From assembly GCA_025331445.1 (NCBI GenBank), contig JAIWNE010000027.1, positions 1 to 64,000 of the forward strand: 64,000 bases of DNA. The letters are read 5' to 3'. How positions within the stretch are numbered: the first letter of the stretch is position 1; each line of letters begins with the position of its first letter. The stretch is from Blakeslea trispora. Taxonomy: Eukaryota; Mucoromycota; Mucoromycetes; Mucorales; Choanephoraceae. The translations under genes were made by a program, and so were the position numbers. This document shows positions 26,230 to 35,517 of the stretch, piece after piece. The notes below the pieces were generated by a model, which saw nothing but the letters and a program-made list of their open reading frames with translations, made no database searches and had not been told where the DNA came from.

Positions 26230-27682
26230 CTACAATAAACTTGTAAATGCATTGTACAATACTTGAACAGTGGCATCAAGGGGACCAGGGATACAATAAC
26301 GTAAGCAATCCTGACCACCCAAATGGCCATCAGGTCTTAAATCAATCATGGAAGCAAAATCAATATAGACACCGCCTGCAGCTTCAACCACTGCTTTGGC
26401 AATCGCATTTCTTCTCTTTGTCTCACTCCAGCCATAAGGCAATCGCTTCAATTCTTCATCAGTTAATGCCTGAGTCAGTGGCTTAGTGGCATCATCACAG
26501 AATGGATGGCCAATAAAGGAAGATCGATAGATGACAAGTGCATCGGGTGAGGTCTCACGAATGACCTTCATTGTATGAATCAATCGTCTTGTATACAAAA
26601 GATCGTCATCACCCAACATAGGTGCTCTGTTCAAGATCAAGATGGGGTAAGAGGAGAGGACGTTTGAAGACACAAAGGGCCATTCTACAATATTGGCCAA
26701 TGGGTGTCCTTGGTCTCTGTTTTGAAATTTACGAATAGTCGAAAGAATATCATTACGAACATAACGAAGTCTTGTATCTTTTGATTTACAGATAGTATGA
26801 TCTTTTTTTTTAAGGAAATACTAATGAGCCTTTCAGTGTATACTAGATCAATACTTTTTTTTTTTTTACCTTTGCAGTTTAGTTCACCAAAACAGACTGT
26901 AGGTTGATCACGGAATGCATCCAGTAAGACTTCATGAAACTGATAATGGACTAAATCACCTACAAGCAACATATTTCTGCCTTGTAATGTTTTACACCAT
27001 TTTTTGGGTTCTACCTTTGATTCAGAATGGACAGGCCTTTTGTTTACTATCGTATTCAGCATGCTGCCATTGATAGGTGACAGCCTCTCTTGTTTCCTCC
27101 TGGTGATGCGTCTTGTAGAATCGACGATCGCATGTACTGTAAATAGGGTCTTGAATATGCTTCAATTGAAAGGATTTCTTTAGTTGCTTGGATGACATTT
27201 GGACCCATTGACCATGAGTCCAACAGTCAAGTGTATCACGAAATGCTTGTGCCTCTGCTGCTGTAGTCAGTTTAGAACCTCGAATGCCTTGATAATCTTC
27301 AGGTGCAAATCGCTTATAGGCTAATCGTTTTGCTGTCAAGATAGCCTTTGTTGCATAATCTCTCTTTCTCTCGTCGATAGCTCAGTCGTTAACAGGCTGG
27401 CATTCGGTTTAAACTGAGGGCGTGTATGTTGACTTTGATACCAAGGGAAGTCAAGATAGGTATCGTCTTGATCGGGATGATGAAAAAGTACGTTTTGTTG
27501 TTTATAGCGATTAGGTTGTGTCTTTTGAGAAGAGGGGATAGATGAAGGAGTGAGATCAAGTGGTATAAGGCCTTCAAACTGAAATAGGTGAGACATGCAA
27601 TCACGAAATAAACGGCAAACCGCCATCCACTCTGAACTCTTCTCGTCTTGTTTGTGGATATAGGAAAGTTCATTTCCTTCAA
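26230..27682 (-). CDS. TBL/PC-esterase-like SGNH protein, 5' end unresolved, two apparent frameshifts
   Basis: Resembles trichome-birefringence-like (PC-esterase) proteins, which O-acetylate cell-wall or secreted polysaccharides in plants and have fungal relatives. Recognisable blocks are IRGSKLTT, LDCWTHGQWV, the GDS-like GRNMLLVGDLVHYQFHEV (the usual Ser replaced by Leu), DTRLRYVRND and the C-terminal DxxH-like RPDGHLGGQD with RYCIPGP. A clear intron lies at 26778-26869. The reading frame breaks twice. Near 27378-27380 one base seems missing before IDERKRDYATKAIL. Near 27020-27025 one base seems extra after KACPF, before ESKVEPKKWCKTLQGRN. No suitable intron explains either. The 5' end starts at an acceptor (27683-27684); the first exon, expected to hold a signal anchor, was not found. 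It is either a decaying gene or carries base-calling errors. Confidence 0.6.
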
Positions 27683-29979
27683 CTACAGCAAAAAGAGAGA
27701 AAAAAAAAAAGTTTAAATCATATACACACAAAAAGAAGGCCTTAATTTTCACGATGTTTCATTGGCTGCAGCATGAGTATATTGGTAAAAAAAAAAAGAG
27801 AGTATCCCTAGATGTATACTCTGGAATAACGATTCGATAAGGTGACCAGTAACTCTCGAATTCAAATGCTTGAAAGACAATATAACAAAGTGTCTTTGCC
27901 CTTTTTGTTCTCTTTAACAATAAGCACTGAATCTACTTGCTATTAAGAACATACTTTTCTTTCCTCTTAATTTAGCTTGAAAATCCAAATCGTTTTTGTC
28001 ATTCTCTAGTATCTATTGACTGCAACTCGACAAAAGATCAAACAAAGAGGGGGACAATGACATGCAGTAAGCATGTATATCTGACAATAGCACACATACA
28101 TAAATGGATTAGTTCATTGTTCAAAAGAAAGATGTTCTTATTTAATTTCTTTGATGGGCTTGGAAACGGACTTTTGGGTGGAACTCCTCCTTTGTATGGC
28201 TTTTGTATTTTACTAGGAGTGTGGAGGGAGAATATGTATGCCTTCTTTGCTGTATGTATAGAAAGTGGCTGTAAGTCATCAAGTTTTGCTATTTCCATCT
28301 GTTTGAAATAACAAGCGCTTGTTCTATTTCTTGACTGACAATCATCATAAGCAAAAAGGGGAAAGTTTCACCATTGTTCTTGTAGAATGTTTTTCTTTTA
28401 GAAAAAATAGGCAGGAAAGAGAAAGCATGACACTCTTTGTGAAACCTCAACATTTGTAACTCAAACCCAAACATTGAAATCATGGAATAAATAGATGAAT
28501 GGCCTATATTAACACAGACCAGTTTTGAATGGCTTGTTTATAAAAATAAGGTCTGTGATTGTTAAAGTATAATAAGAATAAGAGTAAGGTTTTGTGGTGT
28601 GCTTAGTTTTTCTAGAAGAAATCAACTAAAGGTATATAGAAAAGGGGTAAATTTTTTTTTAAAGTTTGACATTTCATAGCTGATCATAGCGGAACCGAAA
28701 CAGATTAAATCAGGTGGTAAGTGATAGTCAGAACCTGCGTAGTTTTGCAAGCTAATCATCCTGGCATAGCTCTTGAGACGATAATTAGTTGGGAAACTCA
28801 TTTGAATGCTAAGCGTTCTAAAAGACCTAAGCTTAAGCTCAAGATTATGGAATTGGCAAGTCACAAACATTTATATTCATTTGTGCGGCATAAGAGATAA
28901 TTCATTAGTTCGATGCTTGTTGATGTTTGTATTCTATTCATTTTCTGGGAAGAAACTAGGGCCAGGTCATTTTCTCAGAAGATTAAGGTTAGCTGTAAAA
29001 ACTTTTTTTGTTTTCGTTCAATTGTCGTTTTGTTAATTGGTCTTTTTTAAATGATGTTTTAGCATAATGTTGGTTTGCCTAATTTTAAAAAAAAAAGTAC
29101 CATCTGCTCTATGTATATTCAAACTGAATGCTTTAAGAACACTCAATTCTGGAGTGTGCATGTCTTCTCAGCAACCTGCTTATTGTTTTGTTTTGCTTTT
29201 AGCCACAAACAATTATATGGATCATACTACCTTCATCTTTTCGCCCTTACAAATCTGCTCTTTATCATGATCAAGTGGGAAGCGGGGGTGGAATTGTTTT
29301 TTTTATGCTGTCTATTCTGAATCATTACATTCTGTCATCTGTCTTATCCAGCAAGTCTTTTTCAAATGCACTCTATGTCAGTGTAGAAGAATACCATTGA
29401 TAGAAGCAAAACCAACCTAATGTGTTTCAATTGCTTTCAAGCGAGTGAAAGTTTAAAGCAATGAAAAAAAAAGTTTCATACTCCATTTCCTCCCTTTTTT
29501 TCTTTTACCGCTTGAATGATAAAAGTCATGATAGACATGTTTCATTATATTGTATTAAATTTATGGTTAATTGTCAGTTAGAATATAACTTGAGAACAAG
29601 GTGGTATGAAAGAGAGAGAGAGAAAAAAAGAAAGAAAGATAGAAACTTTCCTTTGGGATTTCCCCCTTCTGATTTTGTTTCTTCTAAATCGTTAAGCACT
29701 GCCTTTTTGTGGATTACACCTCCGAATACGTGCAACAAACAAAAAATTTTACGTGCTTAAAAAAAAAAGCTATCAATTTGTATCAAAATAGGATTTTAAA
29801 CAAACATAGAAAATGGGCTGTGAATTTGACTCTTGACCATAACTAAGATCCCTTTTTAGTATTTCTACTACCAATCATCACTCAAAAAAAAAACGTGCAT
29901 AAAGTGAGAATTCATTCTCTCTTTTTTTTTTCTTTTTTTTTTTCTCTCTTTTTCTTTTTTTTTTCTTGATAAACAGAGA
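27683..29979. other. Region upstream of the TBL-like gene, no firm gene
   Basis: The first exon of the TBL-like gene should lie within the first few hundred bases, but no start with a membrane anchor could be joined in phase. Overlapping frames at 28038-28311 on both strands are not convincing. The right end has long T/CT tracts (29915-29965) ahead of the next gene. Confidence 0.45.
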
Positions 29980-30639
29980 ATGAATGAGACTCCAAGCACA
30001 GTAATCATGGAAATAAACAACAATTCTACATTGTTAGTGAAACATCAAATCAACTTTCTATCACAACTCTCCAACTGGGCAAAGATCTGGATCTCCTCTC
30101 AAACTCGGAATCCATTGGCCTGTAGAGCCAAGGTGACACCTGTCTCTGAACAGACCAAACAAACCGAATCATTCGATTCAAGCACACAACAGATCAAAGA
30201 GATCCCAACAGAAGCTGAACTCACTCGCCTGTATCGCTTGACTTGTCAAAAACTAATCAAGAAACCAAACCAGGCAGATAGACTATCCAGGCTAAAGCGC
30301 TTGGGGGATTTGGTCAATGTACGATCTTTCTGGAACATATTGGAGGAGATGGTCTATCAAGATATAAGTAGCAGCAATAACTATAGCCCGCCCACTAAAC
30401 GAATGCCATTTCATCCTGACAAGCCTGGCTCATTGTTCATGCCAAAGCGATCGAAACGCTATGTGATTCATATGATACACAATCAAACACATGCTTCCAA
30501 GAGAAAATCATTTGCGTCTACTACCATCATATATACCATATTGGACAAAGATGTACAGCAGTCCACTATTGAACATGATGGAGATGCTGAAGACTGTATA
30601 CCACTCGGAACTTTATGTCTACGTAAGCGAAAGTCTTGA
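29980..30639 (+). CDS. Hypothetical protein, 219 aa
   Basis: Single-exon frame that starts at the first ATG after a T-rich leader. The family is not recognised. It is Ser/Thr- and Lys-rich, with a predicted helical middle section (ELTRLYRLTCQKLIKK and RLSRLKRLGDLVNV). A short basic segment follows (MPKRSKRYVIHMIH), and the end is Arg/Lys-rich (CLRKRKS). No signal peptide or membrane segment is present. Codon use and length support a real gene. A GTAAGC near the stop (30622) could be a splice donor, in which case the true C-terminus would differ, but no following exon was found. Confidence 0.6.
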   Translation: MNETPSTVIMEINNNSTLLVKHQINFLSQLSNWAKIWISSQTRNPLACRAKVTPVSEQTKQTESFDSSTQQIKEIPTEAELTRLYRLTCQKLIKKPNQADRLSRLKRLGDLVNVRSFWNILEEMVYQDISSSNNYSPPTKRMPFHPDKPGSLFMPKRSKRYVIHMIHNQTHASKRKSFASTTIIYTILDKDVQQSTIEHDGDAEDCIPLGTLCLRKRKS

Positions 30640-30874
30640 TTTACTTTGATATCCCCCCCTTCTTCTTCTTTTTTTTTGTGTATGTGTAAAATAAATTAAA
30701 TCATATTAAAGACAAAGTAACGAGATCAAATTTCGGTATCACCTTTCTTTTTTCTCTTTTTTTGAAAATCAAACTCATGCTAATTTTATCAAAGCTGAGA
30801 TTGTATGCAAGACAACCTGTTCTATTTGTTTTCTTTTATAAAGTAAAATCCCTTCACCTGTCATTAACCTTAAT

Positions 30875-31451
30875 CTAGTTTAACACGATTTCAGCATGAT
30901 GGTAACTTTGAGACTCAAGGTATTCTGACCAACTAATAAGACCACTATAGACATCAAAAAAAAGAGAGAGCTAAATTCACCTTGCTACAAAAACAAACTC
31001 TTAAGAAAAAAAAAAACTTACTCGCCATTCAAGTCATCTTCTTCAATAACATGATCAACCATCTCGGTCACTTCTTCTAAAGAAAGGTATTTTGTGGCAT
31101 CTTCGTGCTCATCACCAAAGTCTGTGAATGCAGCTCTCAGCTCATGACCATCGAGGAAACCATCACCGTTGAGATCATGAATCAAGAAAAGGTAGTAGAT
31201 CATGTCTTCATCACTTAGGTCTTTTGGTTCTTCACCTGAATCGGCTGAGAGTTTTCTTAAATGTTCTCGAATATGTCTACACTAGGAGTTAAAAAAAAAT
31301 AGACTGTGTTGCATTTTCTATAGATGCGCATTTACTCTTTGTTTTCCTTGTTGTCACCGTAATTCGAATGGTCTTTGTTTTTGAATTCAATAGCTTGAGC
31401 TAATAAAGCACAGAACGATAAGGCTAAGATGAAGAATAGAGTCTTATGCAT
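30875..31451 (-). CDS. MCFD2-like EF-hand ER cargo-receptor subunit
   Basis: Probable calcium-binding partner of an LMAN1/ERGIC-53-type lectin in ER-to-Golgi export. Three exons on the minus strand: 31451-31336, 31276-31022 and 30944-30875 (146 aa). A cleavable signal peptide starts MHKTLFFILALSFCALL. Two EF-hands follow: DLNGDGFLDGHE (first loop) and DDLNGDGLISWSE (second loop). The second is completed only by splicing to the short last exon (T|GGTCTTATT...). Between them lies TKYLSLEEVTEMVDHV, typical of MCFD2. If the middle exon is read straight through, the protein stops at LNGE and loses the second loop, so the last intron matters. Small size, signal peptide and paired EF-hands separate it from calmodulin. 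Confidence 0.85.
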
Positions 31452-31837
31452 ATTTAATTTTCAAAAAGTGAGATAATAAACCCTTAAGAGCACAAGGGAA
31501 AAAAAAAAGAAAGCAGAAGGTGAAAGTAACTTTATTAACAGTTACCTTTGATCTCCGATTAAAAATGAAAGCAGATTGACGGACAGAGTATTGACTTTAA
31601 ATTGAGACTACAACTGTCAAAAAGGACAAGATATTTGTACTGATATAATATATTGGTTGAGTAAGAAAAAAAAAAGATGATACCAGTATAAGATAAAATA
31701 AGCTTATGTTTTATTGCAATAAAGATGAAATGTAAAAGATTGTGTATGATGCTATGATGAAATAAATGTAAATTTACAAAAAAATTAAAAGGGTAAATGA
31801 GTGTCAAGTATGACTTTGGCCGAAACAGACATCATGT
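31452..31837. other. Intergenic between MCFD2-like and Hsp20 genes
   Basis: MCFD2-like promoter and Hsp20 3' region. It contains a small inverted repeat, GTAACT...AGTTAC (about 31525-31544), that could form a hairpin of unknown role. No gene seen. Confidence 0.45.
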
Positions 31838-32383
31838 TTACTGAATGGTGATACGCTTGGTTTGGTCTTCAGTGTTCTTTGGAACGATGATTTCAAGCAC
31901 ACCATCATGGAATGAAGCCTTGATGTTTTCTGCATTAATGGGTGTAGGGAACGAGAAGGACCTTGAGAACGAGCTTTGGACTCTCTCCTTAACCCACCAT
32001 TGGCGATCATTAGATTGAGTCAATGACTTTTCTTCTGTTTGAGTTGTATTCAGTTGTTTTTCTTCATTATTGGCTTCTTGAGAGGTTTCGGGACTTGCAC
32101 TATGCTCTTCTTTGTGTTCACCACTCAGGACCAATGTTCGACTATCAGCCAGTTCGATCTTGATCTTATCCTTGTCAAAACCAGGTAATTCAGCCTTCAG
32201 CTCAAAGCTATCAGGATGTTCAACCATGTCTGTAGCAGGGTACTTCATTAGTTGGTTTGTAAAACCATTGGGACTTGCCAGCATGGAACGACGAGCTGTA
32301 TTGTAGAGGGGTTGTTCAAGCATAGCCATGGCTCGTTGCATATCGCGGAAAGCATCAGAGATAAAGCGTTGAGTAAGTGACAT
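31838..32383 (-). CDS. Small heat shock protein (Hsp20/alpha-crystallin)
   Basis: ATP-independent chaperone that holds unfolding proteins. Single exon, 181 aa. The N-terminal arm (MSLTQRFISDAFRDMQRAM) is followed by an alpha-crystallin domain from about residue 50 (DMVEHPDSFELKAELPGFDK). The domain is split by a long acidic, Gln/Ser-rich insert (about residues 95-128). It resumes at WWVKERVQSSFSRSFSFP and ends with HDGVLEIIVPK, the conserved dimer strand, plus a short tail with an I-x-I-like TIQ end. The insert is typical of several fungal Hsp30/Hsp26-type proteins. Heat-shock elements and a TATA box lie just upstream, so heat-shock-factor control is likely. A heat-shock-factor-type gene lies at 44.2 kb. 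Confidence 0.95.
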   Translation of the reverse strand: MSLTQRFISDAFRDMQRAMAMLEQPLYNTARRSMLASPNGFTNQLMKYPATDMVEHPDSFELKAELPGFDKDKIKIELADSRTLVLSGEHKEEHSASPETSQEANNEEKQLNTTQTEEKSLTQSNDRQWWVKERVQSSFSRSFSFPTPINAENIKASFHDGVLEIIVPKNTEDQTKRITIQ

Positions 32384-32443
32384 TTTTCTGTTGTTATTTA
32401 TCGAATCAAATAATGAGGAGAAGTTGAATTCAATTTCTTGCTC

Positions 32444-32452
32444 TTTTTTATA
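32444..32452 (-). promoter_or_regulatory. TATA box of the Hsp20 gene
   Basis: On the minus strand the sequence reads TATAAAAAA about 60 nt upstream of the Hsp20 start codon, between it and the heat-shock elements. Confidence 0.65.
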
Positions 32453-32469
32453 TTCTCTCTCTTTACTTT

Positions 32470-32512
32470 GAACTCGAGAATTCTGGAAAAGTTGGCTAAT
32501 TCGAGAAAATTC
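32470..32512 (-). promoter_or_regulatory. Heat-shock element cluster upstream of Hsp20
   Basis: Contains TTCGAGAAAATTC (32500-32512), a perfect three-unit TTC/GAA/TTC element. A second site, GAACTCGAGAATTCTGGAA, at 32470-32488 adds further nTTCn/nGAAn units. Another TTCCAGAA lies farther up at about 32593. Spacing about 90-130 nt from the start codon fits direct HSF control. Confidence 0.8.
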
Positions 32513-32575
32513 TGTATTTCTTTTTCTATTACCAAAAATGGAAACTGATGCATAATTGGCAGCGACTCATTCGTA

Positions 32576-32845
32576 CTACATCCCTCTGGCAAGTTCCAGA
32601 AAAAAGCTAGTTTGCTGATAACTTGTAGGGAAAGTCTGTGATTCATATACATATGGCTTGGCAGAGCAAGGTAATATATTCACGAGCATAACTTGCTTTT
32701 GAGTGAAATCAAGAATATCTATTTGCGCTTCATCATGACCTGATAAACGACAGTTTATATAGAGCAAGTTCTTTTCAAAATAAAAAAAAAAAAGAGAAAG
32801 GGCTTTATTAAGTTTAGAGTTACCCGAAAGATTAATATGAACCAA
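32576..32845 (-). other. Open frame of uncertain status upstream of Hsp20
   Basis: A frame on the minus strand reads with balanced composition (for example GHDEAQIDILDFTQKQVM and ESQTFPTSYQQTSFFLEL) and ends RGM before a stop. It lacks an ATG-led start that includes all of it. An AG acceptor-like site precedes NLLYINCRL. It may be a small gene exon, a relic, or chance. Confidence 0.2.
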
Positions 32846-33481
32846 AACTACAATACTACAGAACTTGGTGAGATGTCATCCAACGGCAGAAAAAAGAAGC
32901 GTTAATTAATATTGATTTTTAGACATGAAGTAATAAAAGATGTTTATTTTTCTTATACAAAGTAAGGAATAGGAGGGATACTATCAGGATATGGCAAATG
33001 TAGATGTCTTTTAGAAGGCAACGCGTGTATCAGACGAGAGATCTCTGGAATTGTAAAAAGTCAGAATCCTAGATACCAATAGCTTAAAGAATAAGTCTAA
33101 AGGAAAACAGAATACGAATACCCAAGACAGCAAAGACCATTTGAACTATACAAAGTGCGATGAGAGAGATGTGTGTATACCTAGCAGGACCTAGTTGAAA
33201 AGAGGAATATAAATGATTAGAAGTAAACTAACCTGTAAAATCACTTGTATGAGATACCAGAGATTAGATTGCAAACATACAGTGTAACAGGTAAGATGAG
33301 TTCGTTCTTTCAAATAGCATAATACGATTTCTACATGCTATATCCGAAAATACGGACCAAAATAAGAGCTTAAAGTAGATCTTGAAAGATGCGATTCGGA
33401 GCACAAAAAGCTAATCCGTTAATTTTTTTTTGTTTTGTTTTGTTTTCTTTCCCTTTCTTTCGTATCTACTCTAAAACAAAA

Positions 33482-33982
33482 ATGAGCTCTGTAGAAATTA
33501 GACCAGGCACAATTGAAGACGTACCTACCATTCTTCATTTCATCAAAAGTCTTGCCGAATATGAAAAGATGGCTGACCAAGTAGTGGCTACTGAAGATAT
33601 CCTTCGTCAAACATTATTTGGTGAACGTCGCTATGCAGAAGTCATTATTGCTCATGCTAAACCCACGCCTGAATCCGAAATGGAGCCTGCTGGCATGGCT
33701 CTCTTCTTTCACAACTTTTCTACTTTCCAAGGTCGTCCTGGTATTTATCTAGAAGACTTGTTTGTGCATTCTCACTTTAGAGGTATGGGTATTGGTAAGA
33801 AATTGTTGACTCAGTTGGCCGTGCTAGCTAAAGAACGTGAATGTGCTCGTTATGAATGGGTGTGCCTGGACTGGAACAAGCCTTCTCGAGACTTTTATGA
33901 AGCTCTTGGTGCAAAACCTCAAAGTGAATGGATTATTCATCGTGTAGAAGGAAAATCATTAGATGATCTTGCTGCCATGTAA
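33482..33982 (+). CDS. GNAT acetyltransferase, SSAT/diamine acetyltransferase-like
   Basis: Predicted acetyl-CoA-dependent N-acetyltransferase acting on polyamines or a thialysine-type amine. Single exon, 166 aa. MSSVEIRPGTIEDVPTILHF is the usual opening of the spermidine/spermine N1-acetyltransferase family. HFRGMGIGKKLL is the acetyl-CoA-binding motif A, and DWNKPSRDFYEALGA is motif B. The start is the ATG after a T-rich leader; an in-frame longer reading (from 33389) would only translate that leader. It ends 42 nt from the stop of the convergent BORCS5 gene. Substrate cannot be told from sequence. Confidence 0.87.
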   Translation: MSSVEIRPGTIEDVPTILHFIKSLAEYEKMADQVVATEDILRQTLFGERRYAEVIIAHAKPTPESEMEPAGMALFFHNFSTFQGRPGIYLEDLFVHSHFRGMGIGKKLLTQLAVLAKERECARYEWVCLDWNKPSRDFYEALGAKPQSEWIIHRVEGKSLDDLAAM

Positions 33983-34024
33983 CAAGTCTTCATAATAATA
34001 ATAAAAAAAAGAACAGAATTTTTG

Positions 34025-35265
34025 TTATTTATTGTCTTCTTCAGTCACAAAAGAATGAGAAGATAGGCCCCTTAGTCGATCAAGGGCCAGTGAGACAGGG
34101 GCAGAATTTGATTCTACTGTATTTGATGTCTTTCTTTCGTCCACTGCATGTCTCTCAAGGTCATCTTGATTGTCATTCTCTTGAAGCATCTGATCCAGCA
34201 TAGATGGTACAGATGTTGTGCCTACAATAGCCAGATCGCTTGAACTGCTTATGTACCTTTCAATGGCTGGCTTGGATACATCTACATGGAATTGTGTGAG
34301 TTCAGGCCAACGTGCTGCTTTAGCGTCCAAGGACATCTTATCAGCAGGATCAAGACGTTCTTCTATTGTAGATAGCTCTTTGAAAATATGAGCAGCTTTG
34401 TCTTGTATTTCAGTCATTTGAAGTTTGGATGCATGTACTAAATGATTGCAAAATCAGTTGCCAAGCACTTGGTTTTTGGTTTCGTTTCTTTTCTTTTAAC
34501 CTTCTGATGTTTTTCCAGACTTGAGTTTGACTTGATTTAATGCAGATGCCATACTTTGAGCAGCAAGTCCACTCAATTCATCCACATATGCAATACGTTT
34601 CAATAAAGATCTCTGCTCTAGGTTGATATGATGCATACGATCCTTTACAAAACTCTGAAGTCCAAAGAAAATACTGAGAACTGGATCATTTGCGTCAACT
34701 AAAAACATGGTTTAGAAGGTAAATTATGCTGAATGTTATCTGAGCAACTTGCCTTCTTCTTCGTGCAATGACGATGCAGCACTTGTTGTCTTGCTTCTTA
34801 AGCCTAACATCTGATCTATGCTAAGGCCCTTTTCATGCTCTTTCATGAATGGTTCAAACTTTGGGATAGACTTCAATAGTACAAGTTCTTCTTCTTCTTC
34901 AAAAGACATGTTTGAAGTTGTCACCGTAATGATGCCTTCTTCGGACTACAGTAATAATAGAAAAAAAAAACTGGTCATGAGTAGTTGCATTCACAAGAGT
35001 GAATGAGAGAATAGCTCGGTCATTTTACTTGGTCTTGATGCTCATCTGTCTCGAGCCTTTCTACACAAAGTTAGTAACTGACACCAAGATCATCACAAAA
35101 AAAAAGGAACATGCCTTGTTTAGAAGATTGAGAAGTTGTATTCGACACACTTAATGTCAGAGAAGAAGTACCTTGCTTATCAAGTGATTTCGTTGCTGAT
35201 TGTTCTTGTCCCTAATGATATGTTGAATAACACTCATCTTTGTTATTTCGAATTAAAGTTACCAT
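34025..35265 (-). CDS. BORCS5-like subunit of the BORC lysosome/vacuole-positioning complex
   Basis: BORC recruits the small GTPase Arl8 to lysosomes and links them to kinesin. Six exons on the minus strand: 35265-35263, 35211-35115, 35060-35029, 34945-34753, 34698-34501 and 34437-34025 (311 aa). Exon 1 is the start codon alone; splicing gives MGQEQS, an N-myristoylation signal like that of animal BORCS5. Blocks shared with that family are IPKFEPFM, QRSLLKRIAYVDELSGLAAQ, IFKELSTIEERLDP and ARWPEL. Introns 2 (AAG|GCATGT, with a TTACTAAC branch point) and 4 (AAG|GCAAGT) use GC donors; only these keep phase. The C-terminal 100 residues after the conserved core are acidic/Ser-rich and not family-typical. 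Identification rests on motif memory without a search. Confidence 0.75.
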
Positions 35266-35517
35266 AGGTTAGCTTAAAGAAAAATAAATAACCCAAAATA
35301 ACAATTTTGCCCCTTACTGTTGATTCTTTCAAGTGATAACATCTCAACTAAAAAAAACACATACACACAAAGAGGTGCTTTTTCTGAGAGCTTCAACATC
35401 CAATATCAAAGAATTTACGTCTCAATGCTTTTGTATCAATGCATTGTATTCAAAACAAAACTTTCCAAAAAAATTTTATAAAAGCAGAAAGGATAATAAG
35501 CTACAGTTTAACAAAAA

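Noticed and set aside
27374..27390. GATAGCTCAGTCG, similar to a tRNA A box
   Set aside because: It lies in the TBL-like coding region, with no matching B box or acceptor stem.
28038..28311. Overlapping ORFs on both strands (84 and 86 aa)
   Set aside because: Neither has a leader or splice support, and mirrored openness is expected in this composition.
33389..33481. Hydrophobic N-terminal extension of the GNAT protein
   Set aside because: Translation of a T-rich leader; family members begin at the MSSVEIRPGT position.
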